Assembly: GCA_036785705.1 (NCBI GenBank)
Contig: JAWUZG010000084.1
Coordinates: forward strand, 8,011,501 to 8,075,500
Direction: 5' to 3'
Length of the DNA stretch: 64,000 nt
DNA from: Acanthornis magna
Taxonomy: Eukaryota; Chordata; Aves; Passeriformes; Acanthizidae
Positions 40,417-51,713 of this stretch are shown here, piece by piece. How positions within the stretch are numbered: the stretch's first letter is position 1; each line of letters starts with the position of its first letter. The translations under genes were made by a program, and so were the position numbers. The notes beneath the pieces are model-generated. The model was not told the DNA's origin and did no database searches. It saw only the letters and a list, made by a program, of their open reading frames with translations.

Positions 40417-40436
40417 AAAAAAAAAAAAAAAGAAGG
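40417..40436. repeat. A run
   Basis: About fifteen consecutive A bases within an A-rich context; no adjoining element was recognised. Confidence 0.7.
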
Positions 40437-41724
40437 AAAGGCAAAAAAGATACCATAGAAGAAATCATTCTGTGTTTCCATATATTTTAGACAAGGTCCT
40501 GCCCATCTGTTTTTACATTTCTGAGTTTATGGCTGCCTAACTTTAACCTTTTGTCTGAAACCTTCCATGTGCAAAGTATCTTCATTTACAATGGTAGCCA
40601 TGGCATATGAACTTATGTGTCAGTGATTTTTTGGTGATTTTTCTTTCCATTAGCATAAATAGAACTTTTTCTGTATACAGTTTGTTCATTTCTCTTTTCT
40701 TTTTTATGGATCATATGATCATCAGTCATCACCATCAAATTAAAAAATAAGCACTTGTGTAGATAGAGCAGATCATGGACCTTTGTATGACAATCTGAGA
40801 AGTCTGTAAAGTGCTTTTAAAATATTAAATAATCCTTTTGAAGGAAAATAGCAAGTTAAGGAATAGTAATTTAGGATCTCACAATTATATTATCCTTACT
40901 AATTTCTCCTTTCCCTTCCCTCAGGCTGCTGCTCATCTAATTTCTTTCCAAGCAGTAATAGTAAAATTATTGGAGGATAAAGAATGGGGAAAGAGCTAAG
41001 CTTGTTTTCATTTAGAAATGTAATTAGTAATGAACACATTCAACTTTCAAATGCAGCTTCTGAAGGTCTCCAGCAAGTTTTAAGGAAAGTGCTAATCTCC
41101 TCAAGAATTCTTGCACATCTCTGAATTTATGTTCTTTTAAGCTGTTCAGTGCTGATGTTCACAGACTTGTACCCTGTGCCTTTTACAACTGCTATAGTTA
41201 CAGTTGTGACAGTGCCTGTCATCTTCAGATTAGACTTGCAATTTACTCTGATCTTCAAAAAGTAGATTCTGATTGGATGTGTGATAACAGATTGATCAAT
41301 GGGCTTGATTAGTTCAGTATAATTGTAAGCAAGTTCTCAGCTCTGTTGGCTTGCTGTCTGCACTTGGATCAGTTTTGTGTTTCATATTTGGTGTTGCACT
41401 CTGGTACTTGGAGATCTCTGCTGCTGGAAGTGCTGCTCTTCCCCCTATTTGTCTCTGTTGAACCTTCCTGATTATTTTTAGTTGCCTACCAGATGATCAC
41501 ATTTTGAAAGTGTAAGGAAAAATAAAAGAGGCGCATTGCATGAAAAAGCAAAAGTTCTGTAGCTTACTTTTCCCATGCATTTTCTGAGCATTATGCAAGA
41601 TGATGTTTTAATGTGTTTCTTCATTTATTGCGTTAGGTAGTTTGCTGATGCTCTAGTATGACAGAAGTGATAATATTATTAGTGCAATGATACATTCTAA
41701 AGAGTTTTTATTATATGATTAGAT

Positions 41725-41845
41725 ACTTTATACACTTTTCTGTAGAGTTCTGTAGAGTTTATATACCCTTTTCTGTAGAGTTTATGTACATATACATGTG
41801 TGTATATACAAATGCATATGCATATACATATATATATAAATATAG
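41725..41845. repeat. Tandem CTGTAGAGTT units and a TA/CA-rich tract
   Basis: The unit ttttctgtagagttt occurs twice, with an extra ctgtagagtt between. It is followed by an alternating purine-pyrimidine tract (acatatacatgtgtgtatat, atgcatatgcatatacatat). Confidence 0.85.
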
Positions 41846-42061
41846 GCAGCCTGAAAAGAAATGTAATTAGGACTTTCCAAGCTCTTTAGACTGTTTCATA
41901 TTTAAGTTTTGAAGAAGATACGTAGTTTTTGGTGGAGTAGGGCTTAGATCATTGATGTAAATTATTCTGCAAAAAGAACAAATGGATTAAATAATATCTG
42001 ACCTGTAATATAAACAAATCAGGTGAATAATGAAGAATATTCCAGACTACAAGAGCGGAGA

Positions 42062-42420
42062 AAGAATGCTGAGCCTATTTAGTTGAGAGAAGACTGAGGG
42101 GGGATCTCATCAATGCATATAAATATCTCCAAGGCAGATGCCAAGAGGATCGTGCCAGACTGTTTTCAGTGGCGCCCAGTGACAGGTTGAGAACAGAAAC
42201 ACAAGAAACTCCACCTTGAAATGAAGAAGAACTTTACGCTGAGGGAGGCAGAGCACTGGAAAAGGCTGTCCAGGAATGTCGTGGACTCTCCCTCTCTGCA
42301 GACATTCAAAACCCACCTGAGTGTGCTCCTGTGTCACCTGCTGGGGGTGACCCTGCCTTTGCAGGGGGGTTGGACTGGGTGATTTCCAGAGGTCCCTTCC
42401 AACCCTAATGATTCTGTGAG
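42062..42420 (+). mobile_element. CR1 LINE 3' fragment, plus orientation, well preserved
   Basis: Contains the full 3' region in order: gaagactgaggggggatctc, atcaatgcatataaatatct, ccaagaggatcgtgccagac, gagcactggaaaaggctgtc, cttccaaccctaatgattct. It is one of the least diverged copies here. It is of a different CR1 subfamily type from the 14.9 kb copy, judged by the 'loose' 3' text. Confidence 0.94.
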
Positions 42421-42859
42421 ATTTACAGAAAGAGGTTGGAGACCTCTAATTCAGACAGAGATGGATAACAGGGGCAATTCTATAAGCAGGCCTCAGAAGG
42501 AAACTTCCCAAGGATATAAAGGATAGTACAGTTTCTTGTAACTAGGAAGATTGTTAAGGTGGGCCATTTTTATAATGACTTTTTTTACATTAATTGGAGA
42601 TAATATCAAACTGGCCCAGTCAGCCTAGGCTTTTTATCTTTAACAATAGTCAGTGATAGCATTGCTTTCAGAAAGAAGAAGTGGGTTCTTTCCCTTCTGG
42701 GGTTCTCTGCCATGTTTTGCCAAATTGCAGTTTGGGCCATCCTTACATTGCGGCTGTGGTGAGTAGCCATGGATTGATGAGCCTATGTGAAGTTTTTTAA
42801 CATCTTTGGTTACATTTTTTCCTTGTAAAAACCAGCAGCAATTACTGCCATAATTTATT

Positions 42860-43840
42860 TATGTAGTGTGTGTGAGAAATACCTCCTTAGGCTTGTTTTA
42901 AGCCTGCTGCCAGATGGTCTAATTGCATGACCCCCATTCTAGTGCCTGTGAACAGCGCGGACCAACCATTCCATAACACTGGTAACTACAGAGCATTGTA
43001 ATAATCCCTCTGTTTTCCTCACGCTTGAGGGATCCCAGTCTCACAGTCTGTGCAGCTCCTCTTGGTACAAACTGCTCCATCCCTTTGATTTCTCTCATTA
43101 GCCTGCCCTTTTTTATTTCTTCAATACTTCTGTCTCCCTGCAGCTCGGACTGTGGGTGTTGCATGGATCTATGCAGTGACGCTGTTTTGTCTGTATTGTT
43201 TGATGTTCCTTTTCTAGTATTTCATTTAGCATCTTTGAGAATTGGGCTGATGCAAATAATTCCAAGATCTCTTTCCTGGTTTCTATTGATGTAATATAAG
43301 CCCAGCTTTCTATATAAATAGCTGAAAATTTATTTTTGTTCTCAGCATTTACTCATTAGTTCAGAATTTCAGCAATCTCTTATTTCTATTTAATCACTTT
43401 ATTAAGGCCTATTGATAATTTTTAACAATCAATTCTATTTCTGAATATCCTCAAGAATTTTGTGTCATCAATGCATGTTGACACTTCAGACATCTATTGC
43501 TGCTTTAATTAATTTTGAGTGGGCTGATTAGGATAGATCCCAACTTGAATCTTTGGGGAAGTCTCTATTGGCAATTTTTTTTCTTTTTTGTGAACATTCT
43601 ACTCTCATTCTTTACCTTTTATGTTTTGATAAATTGCTAATCCTGAAGAGAGCTATTCCTTTCTTCCTATGCAAATGTGATTTCTTCAGGACCTTTAAGG
43701 AGAGACCACGTCAAAGTTGTTCATTGTGTTTTGTGTGTACTTGTTTTTTTAAATCAAAGCACAGTGACCGACTGGTCCACTTTTATGGGTGTGTGCAGCC
43801 TGTTTCCAGCAGATTTTTTGGCAAGGTATTGGTGTAGGAA
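42860..43840 (-). mobile_element. Ancient CR1/L3-type LINE relic, 3' region, minus orientation
   Basis: Collinear blocks of an inverted L3/CR1-like 3' region are recognisable: gagaaatacctccttaggct, gttttaagcctgctgcc, agctcctcttggtacaaac, gcatggatctatgcagtgac, aattccaagatctctttcct, agaattttgtgtcatcaatg, tctttggggaagtctctatt and ggacctttaaggagagacca. Base identity to remembered consensus is moderate and indels are frequent, as expected of a relic predating birds. Ends are approximate. Confidence 0.8.
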
Positions 43841-46800
43841 ACCCTACTGAATTTTGTCAATATAATATTTAAATGATGCAGCTATAAATTAATTTTGTAG
43901 GGTCCTGTCCCTATCTCATCCCCCCAATTTCTGTCCATTTTGTCTGACATTTTCCTCATATTCTTCTGGATCCTTTTAAAAGCTGATGGTGTAGCTGCCA
44001 TTTTCTAGTCCCATTGTACAAAAGACAGCTTGTGATTGATTTTAATACAGGGTACAGATTTTATTCCTTTGAAGGTTACTAGAATAAAATCTTATCTTAC
44101 ATGCTTTGGATCAAACATGATTAAACAACTGATTATTTGTTTTGTCCAGTCATTCTCCTAGTTTAATTTCTATGTACTTTGCAGGAGTATTTGATTAATA
44201 TATGCATTTTGAATGTCATAAGTTAAATGATATGTTAAAAATACTAAAACAGAGAAAAAATTCTAATTAATTCATATAAGTTTAAATTAAGTAATGAAAT
44301 GCTGTAGAAGATATTTGTTTTTTGTCTCATTTTAGAATGAAATCATAGCTCCTGAAATGGAAAAAATGTTTGGTTTTAAAGCTTAAGGTGCATAGCTTTC
44401 AGTTAAAAACCCCCAAGCTATATAAATGTTTGCCTTTTTAATAAAGATTAGGACGGTGTTGGGGTTTTTTTGTTTTGTTTTTTCTTAATGGAATGGCCAG
44501 TTACAGTGGTCGGATAGATTTTGTCAAAGCTTTCCTGCTGGTCTCACTGGGACAGTATTTTTTCTAGTCAGATATTGCTGGGACCCTTGGTATGCCATTG
44601 TTTTTCTATGGTTAAAATTCTTGGTATTTTCCTCTTTTCTGCTTTAGAGAAAATAAATCAAAACATATGCAAGTTTTATGAGTTGCTAGTCAAGAGCTGA
44701 GTTTGTTGATAAGAACATAGAGTTAGTCACAGATGAGTGTAGGCTTTTTTTGAAGTTCATCTTATTAGTAGCTATTTTGAAAACACAGTCTGAAAGAGAC
44801 TTCATAGCAAACACATTAAATGCTGTTAGAAAAAGGCTGAGAAATGAAAAAATTAGTGTTGTTCCCCAACAAAAAGTTCCTCTGCATGCATTTATAAAAT
44901 TTGATGGATTTATTGGGCATGCTACGCTGCAACTTTATTGTAAGTAATACTTGTCCCAAATGGCAAATTATGTTCTCACTGCCAATGTTGTTCTCTGTAG
45001 ACGTTTATGTAACTTTCACTATTGTGATGATTTTGCTAAAAATCTCTTGCAGTTTAAAAGAACATCCCAATGCTTTCTGCTTGTATAGAAAAATCTGGCA
45101 AGCTGTCTTTATTATCTTACAGTCACTGTAAGACACTTGACCCATCCTGACCTCCTTCTTTCATATTAGTTTCTCCATCTGAGTCATGCTACCAAAATGA
45201 AAGAAAAAGAAAGATTGTGTTAAGTCTGGGTATTTATAAGGTTTTTTTTTTGGTTGTTTTTGGTTTTTTTTTGGGGGGGGAGGGGAGTGGGAGGTTTTGG
45301 TAATGATTTTACTCATCAAAATCAGTTGTAAATTCTGTTATAGAAACAAAGGTTTGATTTTTTAATTTTTTTTTTTAAATGGAAGGGAGGTTGGATTTCA
45401 CTCATCAAAATTGTAGGAAACCTCATAGAAACAAAACTACGGAGCAAGTCAGCATCACTATTTTTCACAATTCTCTTTTGTGCTAGGCTTTGATCTGTTG
45501 CATTAAGAATGCTGTAGGTAATTAACTTGTGCTCTACAAATAGGGTAGCAAAGTAGCTTAGAGAGTAAATCAAAACAATGGAATAGAAACAGGCTTTGGG
45601 ATACATTTTTCCATTACCTTTGTGCAAAATAGGTTGTATGATTATGTCTTCAATTGTGTGAGAGTCCTGTGATAGTTGAAACAACAGAATGGAACACAAT
45701 ACATAAAAAGCCACTGAAGAAAAGAAGGTGTCATTTAGGGGATGTTGATTGTGGGACAGAGATGATTTTTCTTTCCTGGAAGTGTACCTTTAGTTACCAT
45801 ATTAGCAGAATGTGAAATTCGGTTTACACCTACATAAAAGGGGATTACTTTAAGAGGGATGTACTACTCGACCTTATTAAACCCACAGTATTTCACAATG
45901 ACTTCTGGAGTTTTAGGCTGGTTGGGATTCTTTTCCCCTCTTTTAATTGAAATCTGAGCCCGTTCATCCCTCAGCCTTTTCACAGAGAGCTCTTTCATCA
46001 GACTGGTAAATGGTAACCACTAGCAGAGGGGTCTGGCCGCATATTTCTTCCTAGAAAGAGGAATTGATCACAAAGCAAGGTGCAATGATGTTTGTGACCC
46101 TCCCTTACTGCTGGTGATAATTCCTTTGTTCACTTTGCACATGCAAGATAAACATATATCTATGCAAGACTTGCATTTTGGGCACAAAGTGGATCTTCAC
46201 AAGTAATTTTAAGTTAGTCATCACCTAATGCTACAACAAGTGGGAAGGCATCATTGCTGTTTATTTTTCATTTAGAACAGCATCACAATGTTACCATGTG
46301 GGGAAAAAGAATTTCTGCTTTCTTTCAAATCTGCTGTCATTTGATTCTTTTCTCAGCTGCCTACAAAGCTGCCAACTAAAGTACTACTTACCATGAATAC
46401 ATTAGAGAAAAGTAAATTGGCACTTTCTGTAGAATGCAGCAATTTGCATTCCCCTCTCTTTCTGAGAGCAATCTGTATTACATTCTTCAGTTTCAATATT
46501 TTTCTCCCCCTCAGAGATTTCATCTTGTATTTCCTGGCACTTCCACCAGAAACTTGTCCATTAAGATAATTTTTCTTAATACTGATTTAACTTTCACTAA
46601 CATATTTGCTCTTGTAATCAGCCTCATAATTATATTCTCATCTGTTTTTAAATTATTGCTTTTAAGTCTTTAGCTTGAGCAACTGAGAATGGAGTCAGTT
46701 CAGTCCCAGTGTATAACTTCCAACCAAAGCACTGCAGCAATATTTGCTTTCCTTTATGACATAATATCTTCTTTGGCGTCTTGACCAGCTTCTTTCAGCT

Positions 46801-47389
46801 CACTTCTCTAACTCCAATCCCTGTAATATTTCTTTTTGGGTCACCATTAAGTCATTGAAAGAAAACAGCACTCATTTGTGTAAAGCCTGTACCCTGTGGC
46901 GATTCTGTAAATAAAAAACCTTAAGGCGACAACGCAATCAAATGAAAAAGTGCTGGTGTTCAGTGGTTTAGAGGGTTTGTTATGCTGAAGGTGCTGGGTC
47001 TCTGAAGTAGCCTGAGGGATCTGAAATTGCTGCCTCATAGCCTGAAAAAATTTGTCTTGTGCCTGAAGTCAGCTGGAGAACCACTCGAAGCTTTTGCAAA
47101 AACAAATTGTTCATTGGGTGAATGGCATGAAAGTGCTGCTGGTTGTTTGCTTCCTCACTGTACAACTTCAACTGTGGTGGATCCAGAATGGAGGGGAACT
47201 TTGCAAAATCCGCATTTAACTTCTGAAATGCCTTTGTGTATGATGTTGGATCTGGCAGAATTTTACATTAGGTCTGAGAAAGGCGATTAGAGCAATGCAA
47301 AGGTGAAAAATCTTTTGTAATGGACATGTAACATACATTGTAACATATGGCTTCTTGGACTGTGCTGCTGTTTACTTAATCTTTATCCT
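43841..47389. other. Intronic sequence, low-complexity only
   Basis: AT-rich unique sequence. The T/G-rich tract with a G-rich core at 45241-45300 stands out. The minus-strand 130-codon frame at 45322-45714 has no recognisable similarity. Confidence 0.45.
45241..45300 (+). repeat. Poly-T/G tract with G-quadruplex-type core
   Basis: A T-rich tract with GG steps leads into eight Gs (45273-45280), then GGGG (45282-45285) and GGG (45289-45291). The short loops satisfy the usual four-tract quadruplex pattern on the plus (transcribed-sense) strand. Confidence 0.7.
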
Positions 47390-47391
47390 GA

Positions 47392-47462
47392 GGTGGCTGC
47401 TGTTGCTAATGACAAGATACTGGACTAGATGATCATTTGGTCTCATTCATTTGATGCTAACC
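47392..47462 (+). mobile_element. Probable CR1/L3-type 3' tail, plus orientation
   Basis: The text gacaagatactggactagat, gatcatttggtctcattcat resembles the widely conserved 3' end of amniote L3/CR1-like LINEs ('...ggatactggactagatggaccattggtctgac...' type). Only about 70 bases are recognisable. Confidence 0.5.
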
Positions 47463-48920
47463 ATTCTCAGATTCATGGTAATTTTTGACTCAGAGAGTTG
47501 TATGGTTTAATTTTACACTTCTTGTTTTAGAGAGGGAGTGGGAGAGAGGAAAATGTAAGTATTTTTATACATTTATATGAGATTTTTAAAGAGAAAAGTT
47601 GTGAGAAAACTCTGAAGAATTCAGTATCCCTCTTTTTTCAGCTCAATGCTGGAAAAAACCCCCTTGTGTTCATATGGAAGAGTTTCTCTTTGCTGAGAAA
47701 AACCTCCAAGATTAATACCTATATTTCCAGGGTAATAGGTGGAAAAACACTAATTGATTGAAAAATGAAAGTCGTTAGAGGGAGAAATCGGTTCATCTCA
47801 GTGTTTTTCGGTACTGCATTAAGAATACATCAGCACACGGTAAAATATTTCAGCATAAGATTTTTGCACATCCTTCTATTGAAGAAAGATAAAATGTAAG
47901 GCTGTTCCCTCTGCTTGTTCCAACGTGATGCATTAACAGTGTGTCAACACAGCAGTAAAGGCTTTTACTGTGTATAATTGTAAAATAATGCCAATAGGTA
48001 AATGCGAAAAGGATGTTTGGGGAGCAATTTCTAGATTTCACTTTTTGCAAAACAAACACGGCTTTAGAAAACCGGCTTTGGGTTTTGGATGACAGTAAAA
48101 GTGGTGCAGAATGCCAGAACACCAAAGCAACTGCACCGGAGCAGAGCAGTAATCCACCTAGCACTATTGCCTTCCTTTGATGGTGATTAGAACCACATGC
48201 TCCGAAGGAAAATGCTTATAATGGGCAATTAAAGGATCTGCACATAGCAGGCTTTTTTTTTTTCCCCTCTGCCCTCCCTCCCCCAGTTGCCATAAATTAC
48301 TGGTTGGCCTTTACTCTGACGTGCAAGTCTGACAAAACCTAGAAGGAACAGGAAATGACCTAAGTGTGGTTTTAGACAGTTTTTTTTCTTTACCTACATA
48401 ATAAGAAAAAAACCAACCCTCTACTTTCCCTTGATACACAAAACACCTTTTAGAACCTTTCTGAAACATTTAAAGATCTTAAAAAATATATATAGAAAAG
48501 AAGATCAGATCAAATAAAACAGGCAATAAGAACCGAGAACTTTCTACAGCAGACAAAGTAGAAGCTGTTCTGCTCATACTCCTGGGTACAAAAGCAGAAG
48601 TAGCATGCCTTTTTAAAAACAACCAAATGAAACAAACATATAAAAAAAGAAACAAAACCCCAACGAAACAAAAAAATTTTTCTGCTTGCAGGGAGTAGTA
48701 TTAGCTGTAAGAATAAGCTTGCTGAAGGTTTCTCTGAAACTTTAGCATACAGCGGAGCATTTTTGCTCTGTTTTTGTATGTGTGCTGAGGGCAAAGTTAC
48801 TGAAAATAGTAACTAAGCTTGTGAAGGCTCTAAAGTGACTTATTAAAGTTTACTTAGGTGCAGCTCTTGTCAAAGATTTGTATTTGCAGGGAAGATCAGG
48901 ATACTGCAGAGTCTGGTGGA

Positions 48921-48982
48921 AATATATTGGCGAGACACCTGCGTGATCCAGTGTTACTCTTAGGTGTCCAGCCGAATATATT
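48921..48982. repeat. Imperfect inverted repeat, about 20-base arms
   Basis: The left arm begins aatatattgg and ends gacacct (48921-48940). The right arm begins aggtgtcc and ends gaatatatt (48962-48982). The outer 8 and inner 6-7 bases pair perfectly, with a mismatched middle; the loop is about 21 bases. Confidence 0.7.
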
Positions 48983-51676
48983 GCAGGCACTATTTACTGT
49001 ATAGAAGAGTTGTTAATTATTCAATTAAGAAGAAGCAAATCTCTTCTGATTGAAGGGAGATTTTAGTGCTCTTAAAAAAGCAAAAGTAATGTCTTTCATA
49101 AAAGAGCGCAGCAGAGTCAACAACTGAGTCGTTGGATAGGGGATATGACTGTTTCCGTCAGGATGTGTATCCAAACCTCAGAACCATGAAAGCACACACA
49201 GCTTCTGTTCAAAGATTGTGGCTATCTGCGGACTTCACAACCCATTGGCCATTTTACAACCTTGGATAAATAAATTGTATATAGAGTCAGGAAGTGATAA
49301 GTATTAGGATTCCAAAAATACCCTAGTTTTTTTTTCCTCTTCCATTTATTTTCATGGGAAGGTTTAGGGAGTGGAGAAATACCATCATGATTCTAAATGC
49401 CCAAAGTATCACACTGAGGGCTGAATTTTGCCTTGATCACAACAATCTGCTCAAGTGGCTGCTGTTTTGGCCTGCAAGATTTCACAACAGAATGTTGTCT
49501 TTGTTATCTAAATAATGCTGCCCCTACTTTGAGAGTCATTCTTTGGTTGCATCACCTCTAGTTCATACTGAATACTACTTAACTACTTAATAACATACTG
49601 GTTTTTGACATCTGCCTTTTCTACAGAGAGGGAAAAGACCTCTAATAATAAATAAGACCCCCAAGACTTCTAGGTTGTATACTGCTGTGGGGTTTTTTTT
49701 GTGTTATTACATTACATGGATGAAAACTGCTAATTGATTGTAAGCTGTTACAAAAGACTAATCTAGAAATAAAAGCAATGGCTCTAGCATCAGTCTTGTG
49801 TGAAAGGCAGTCACGAAAAGAAATGGGTATGCAATGCAACCTTTTTCATATTTTACAATAAGTTTATTTCTCTAGTTATCTAGTTGTAGAATCTGGCTTT
49901 TGAATGAGGTGATTTTTCGCAGAGTTGATTTCTGAATCAAGTTGCTATGGTGTTGGTTTCATTGTTTCGTTAATTCTATGCTTGGTTGCTATGGAAATAC
50001 TTATTTACGGAGCTAATGCCTAATGGTGTCAAACAGATGCTACTGGCAACTAGGAATCCTTTTCATTTGATCAATGAAAGACTCAGAAGTAGAAACTCAA
50101 TTTTGTGCTCATTTTTCTCCATTAAAATTTTGGAGCATGGAATGTAATGGATATTCTCAAATAGGACAAGTTTTCTTTTCTTTGCAAGCATTAAAGCACA
50201 CGTTGAATCTCCTTCTGAAAAGTATCAGCTGTGAAACTAAATCCTAATTTAGGTTTAGGGAATCATAAAACAATGCTACAAATTTTATCTTTGTGTGTGG
50301 CCTTAGACAGTACACATTTCAGCTTGGGGCATGGAGAATATTGTTGGTTATATTTGACTTTTAAAATTGATTTTTGGGTTTCTAAGCCCTGAAACACCTT
50401 TTTTTTGTAGCTGTGTATTTTAAATCTCTACATAAGCATTAGTGCTGTTCTTAGTATAACTTTTCACAAACACAAATAATTCTGGAGTAACTAAGCTGAT
50501 ATGATTTTGTATTTTATAAGTCAAATTATTAAGAAAACATCATTGCACAGTTATCTAGTCAAATATATTTTGAGTTCAACATTAAGATTTTAAAAAGTTA
50601 AAACTGCTTAGTGTACTTTTATAGTAATTTCAGTGGTTTATAGCTTGACAAAAGTAAAATCCATAATCTTTTATCGTGCTTAAGCCTTTAGAATTTGAAA
50701 ACACTCCTTAAACATGTCTTTTGACAAATGGAATTGTGGTATTTTCATAAAGAAGATCTGAAAAAACTCCACCTTCCATGGCATCACCTTCTCTGAAAGA
50801 TTCATCTCTTATGGGCCCTGGAACCGCTGGGTGCACTGTGACAGGAAAGATAACCTTTTCTATGGAAAAGTAATTAAAAACAAAACCACCCCCCTGAAGC
50901 CCTGCTGGTTTTCCTTGACTGTCTTCTCTCATTGCTCATCTGTTTTTAGTTTACTCAGACTATAAACTTCTCAGAGGAGCACTTACTGCCTTTTACTTTG
51001 TGAAAAATGACGTTGCCTTGCTCGTGGCGCTGCTGCAGCTCTAAGCTGTGTGAGGGAAGGCCTCTGTTGCCTCATGTATTTTTTTAACCTCCTTCTGATG
51101 TTGATAACAACGTGTGCTTTGCAGAAGCGCCATCCTTAAGTTTTGGTGATGCTTAGGTTGATACCCTTGTGTTCAAATAGCATGGCAATTCCTCTGGACT
51201 ATGTGGAAATATTGTTTTTATTGCTTGGGAAATCATAAGCCAAGGGCAATATCTGATGCCTACAGTCAATTTTTCTGCATGTATCCACTAAGTGACAATA
51301 AATATTTAAAATCTCCTGAGATTTGACTGAACATCCATAGTACTGAATACAGTGTTCACTCTTCAGAACAGAAACTTTGGGGAGAATTTGTTGAGCTTTA
51401 ACAATTTTTTTAGCCATCAAAAACACTTATTTTCAGTGATGCAAATTCCTTCTCTTGATATTTGCCCTGTCTTGAGTGACAAGTTTCACTTTGGCCTACG
51501 CTGGCTAATGATGGTCGGATTGGGAAAGGTCACTTGTTCTTAAAGGGGTTTTGTAAACTGGCTTGTCTTCTTTTAACCGTGTAGAAATTTATTTCAGAGG
51601 CTAAATAGATTCAATTATTATAGTTAAAAGTAATACAGTCCCTGACTGTTAAAGAACAAGGCATAGTGTTATGTGT

Positions 51677-51713
51677 GGGGTTTTGTTTTGTTTTGTTTTG
51701 TTTTATTTTGTTT
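51677..51713. repeat. (GTTTT)n microsatellite
   Basis: About seven GTTTT units with one A substitution. Confidence 0.9.

Noticed and set aside
45322..45714. 130-codon minus-strand open frame
   Set aside because: AT-rich chance frame ending in a low-complexity A/T region; no family recognised.
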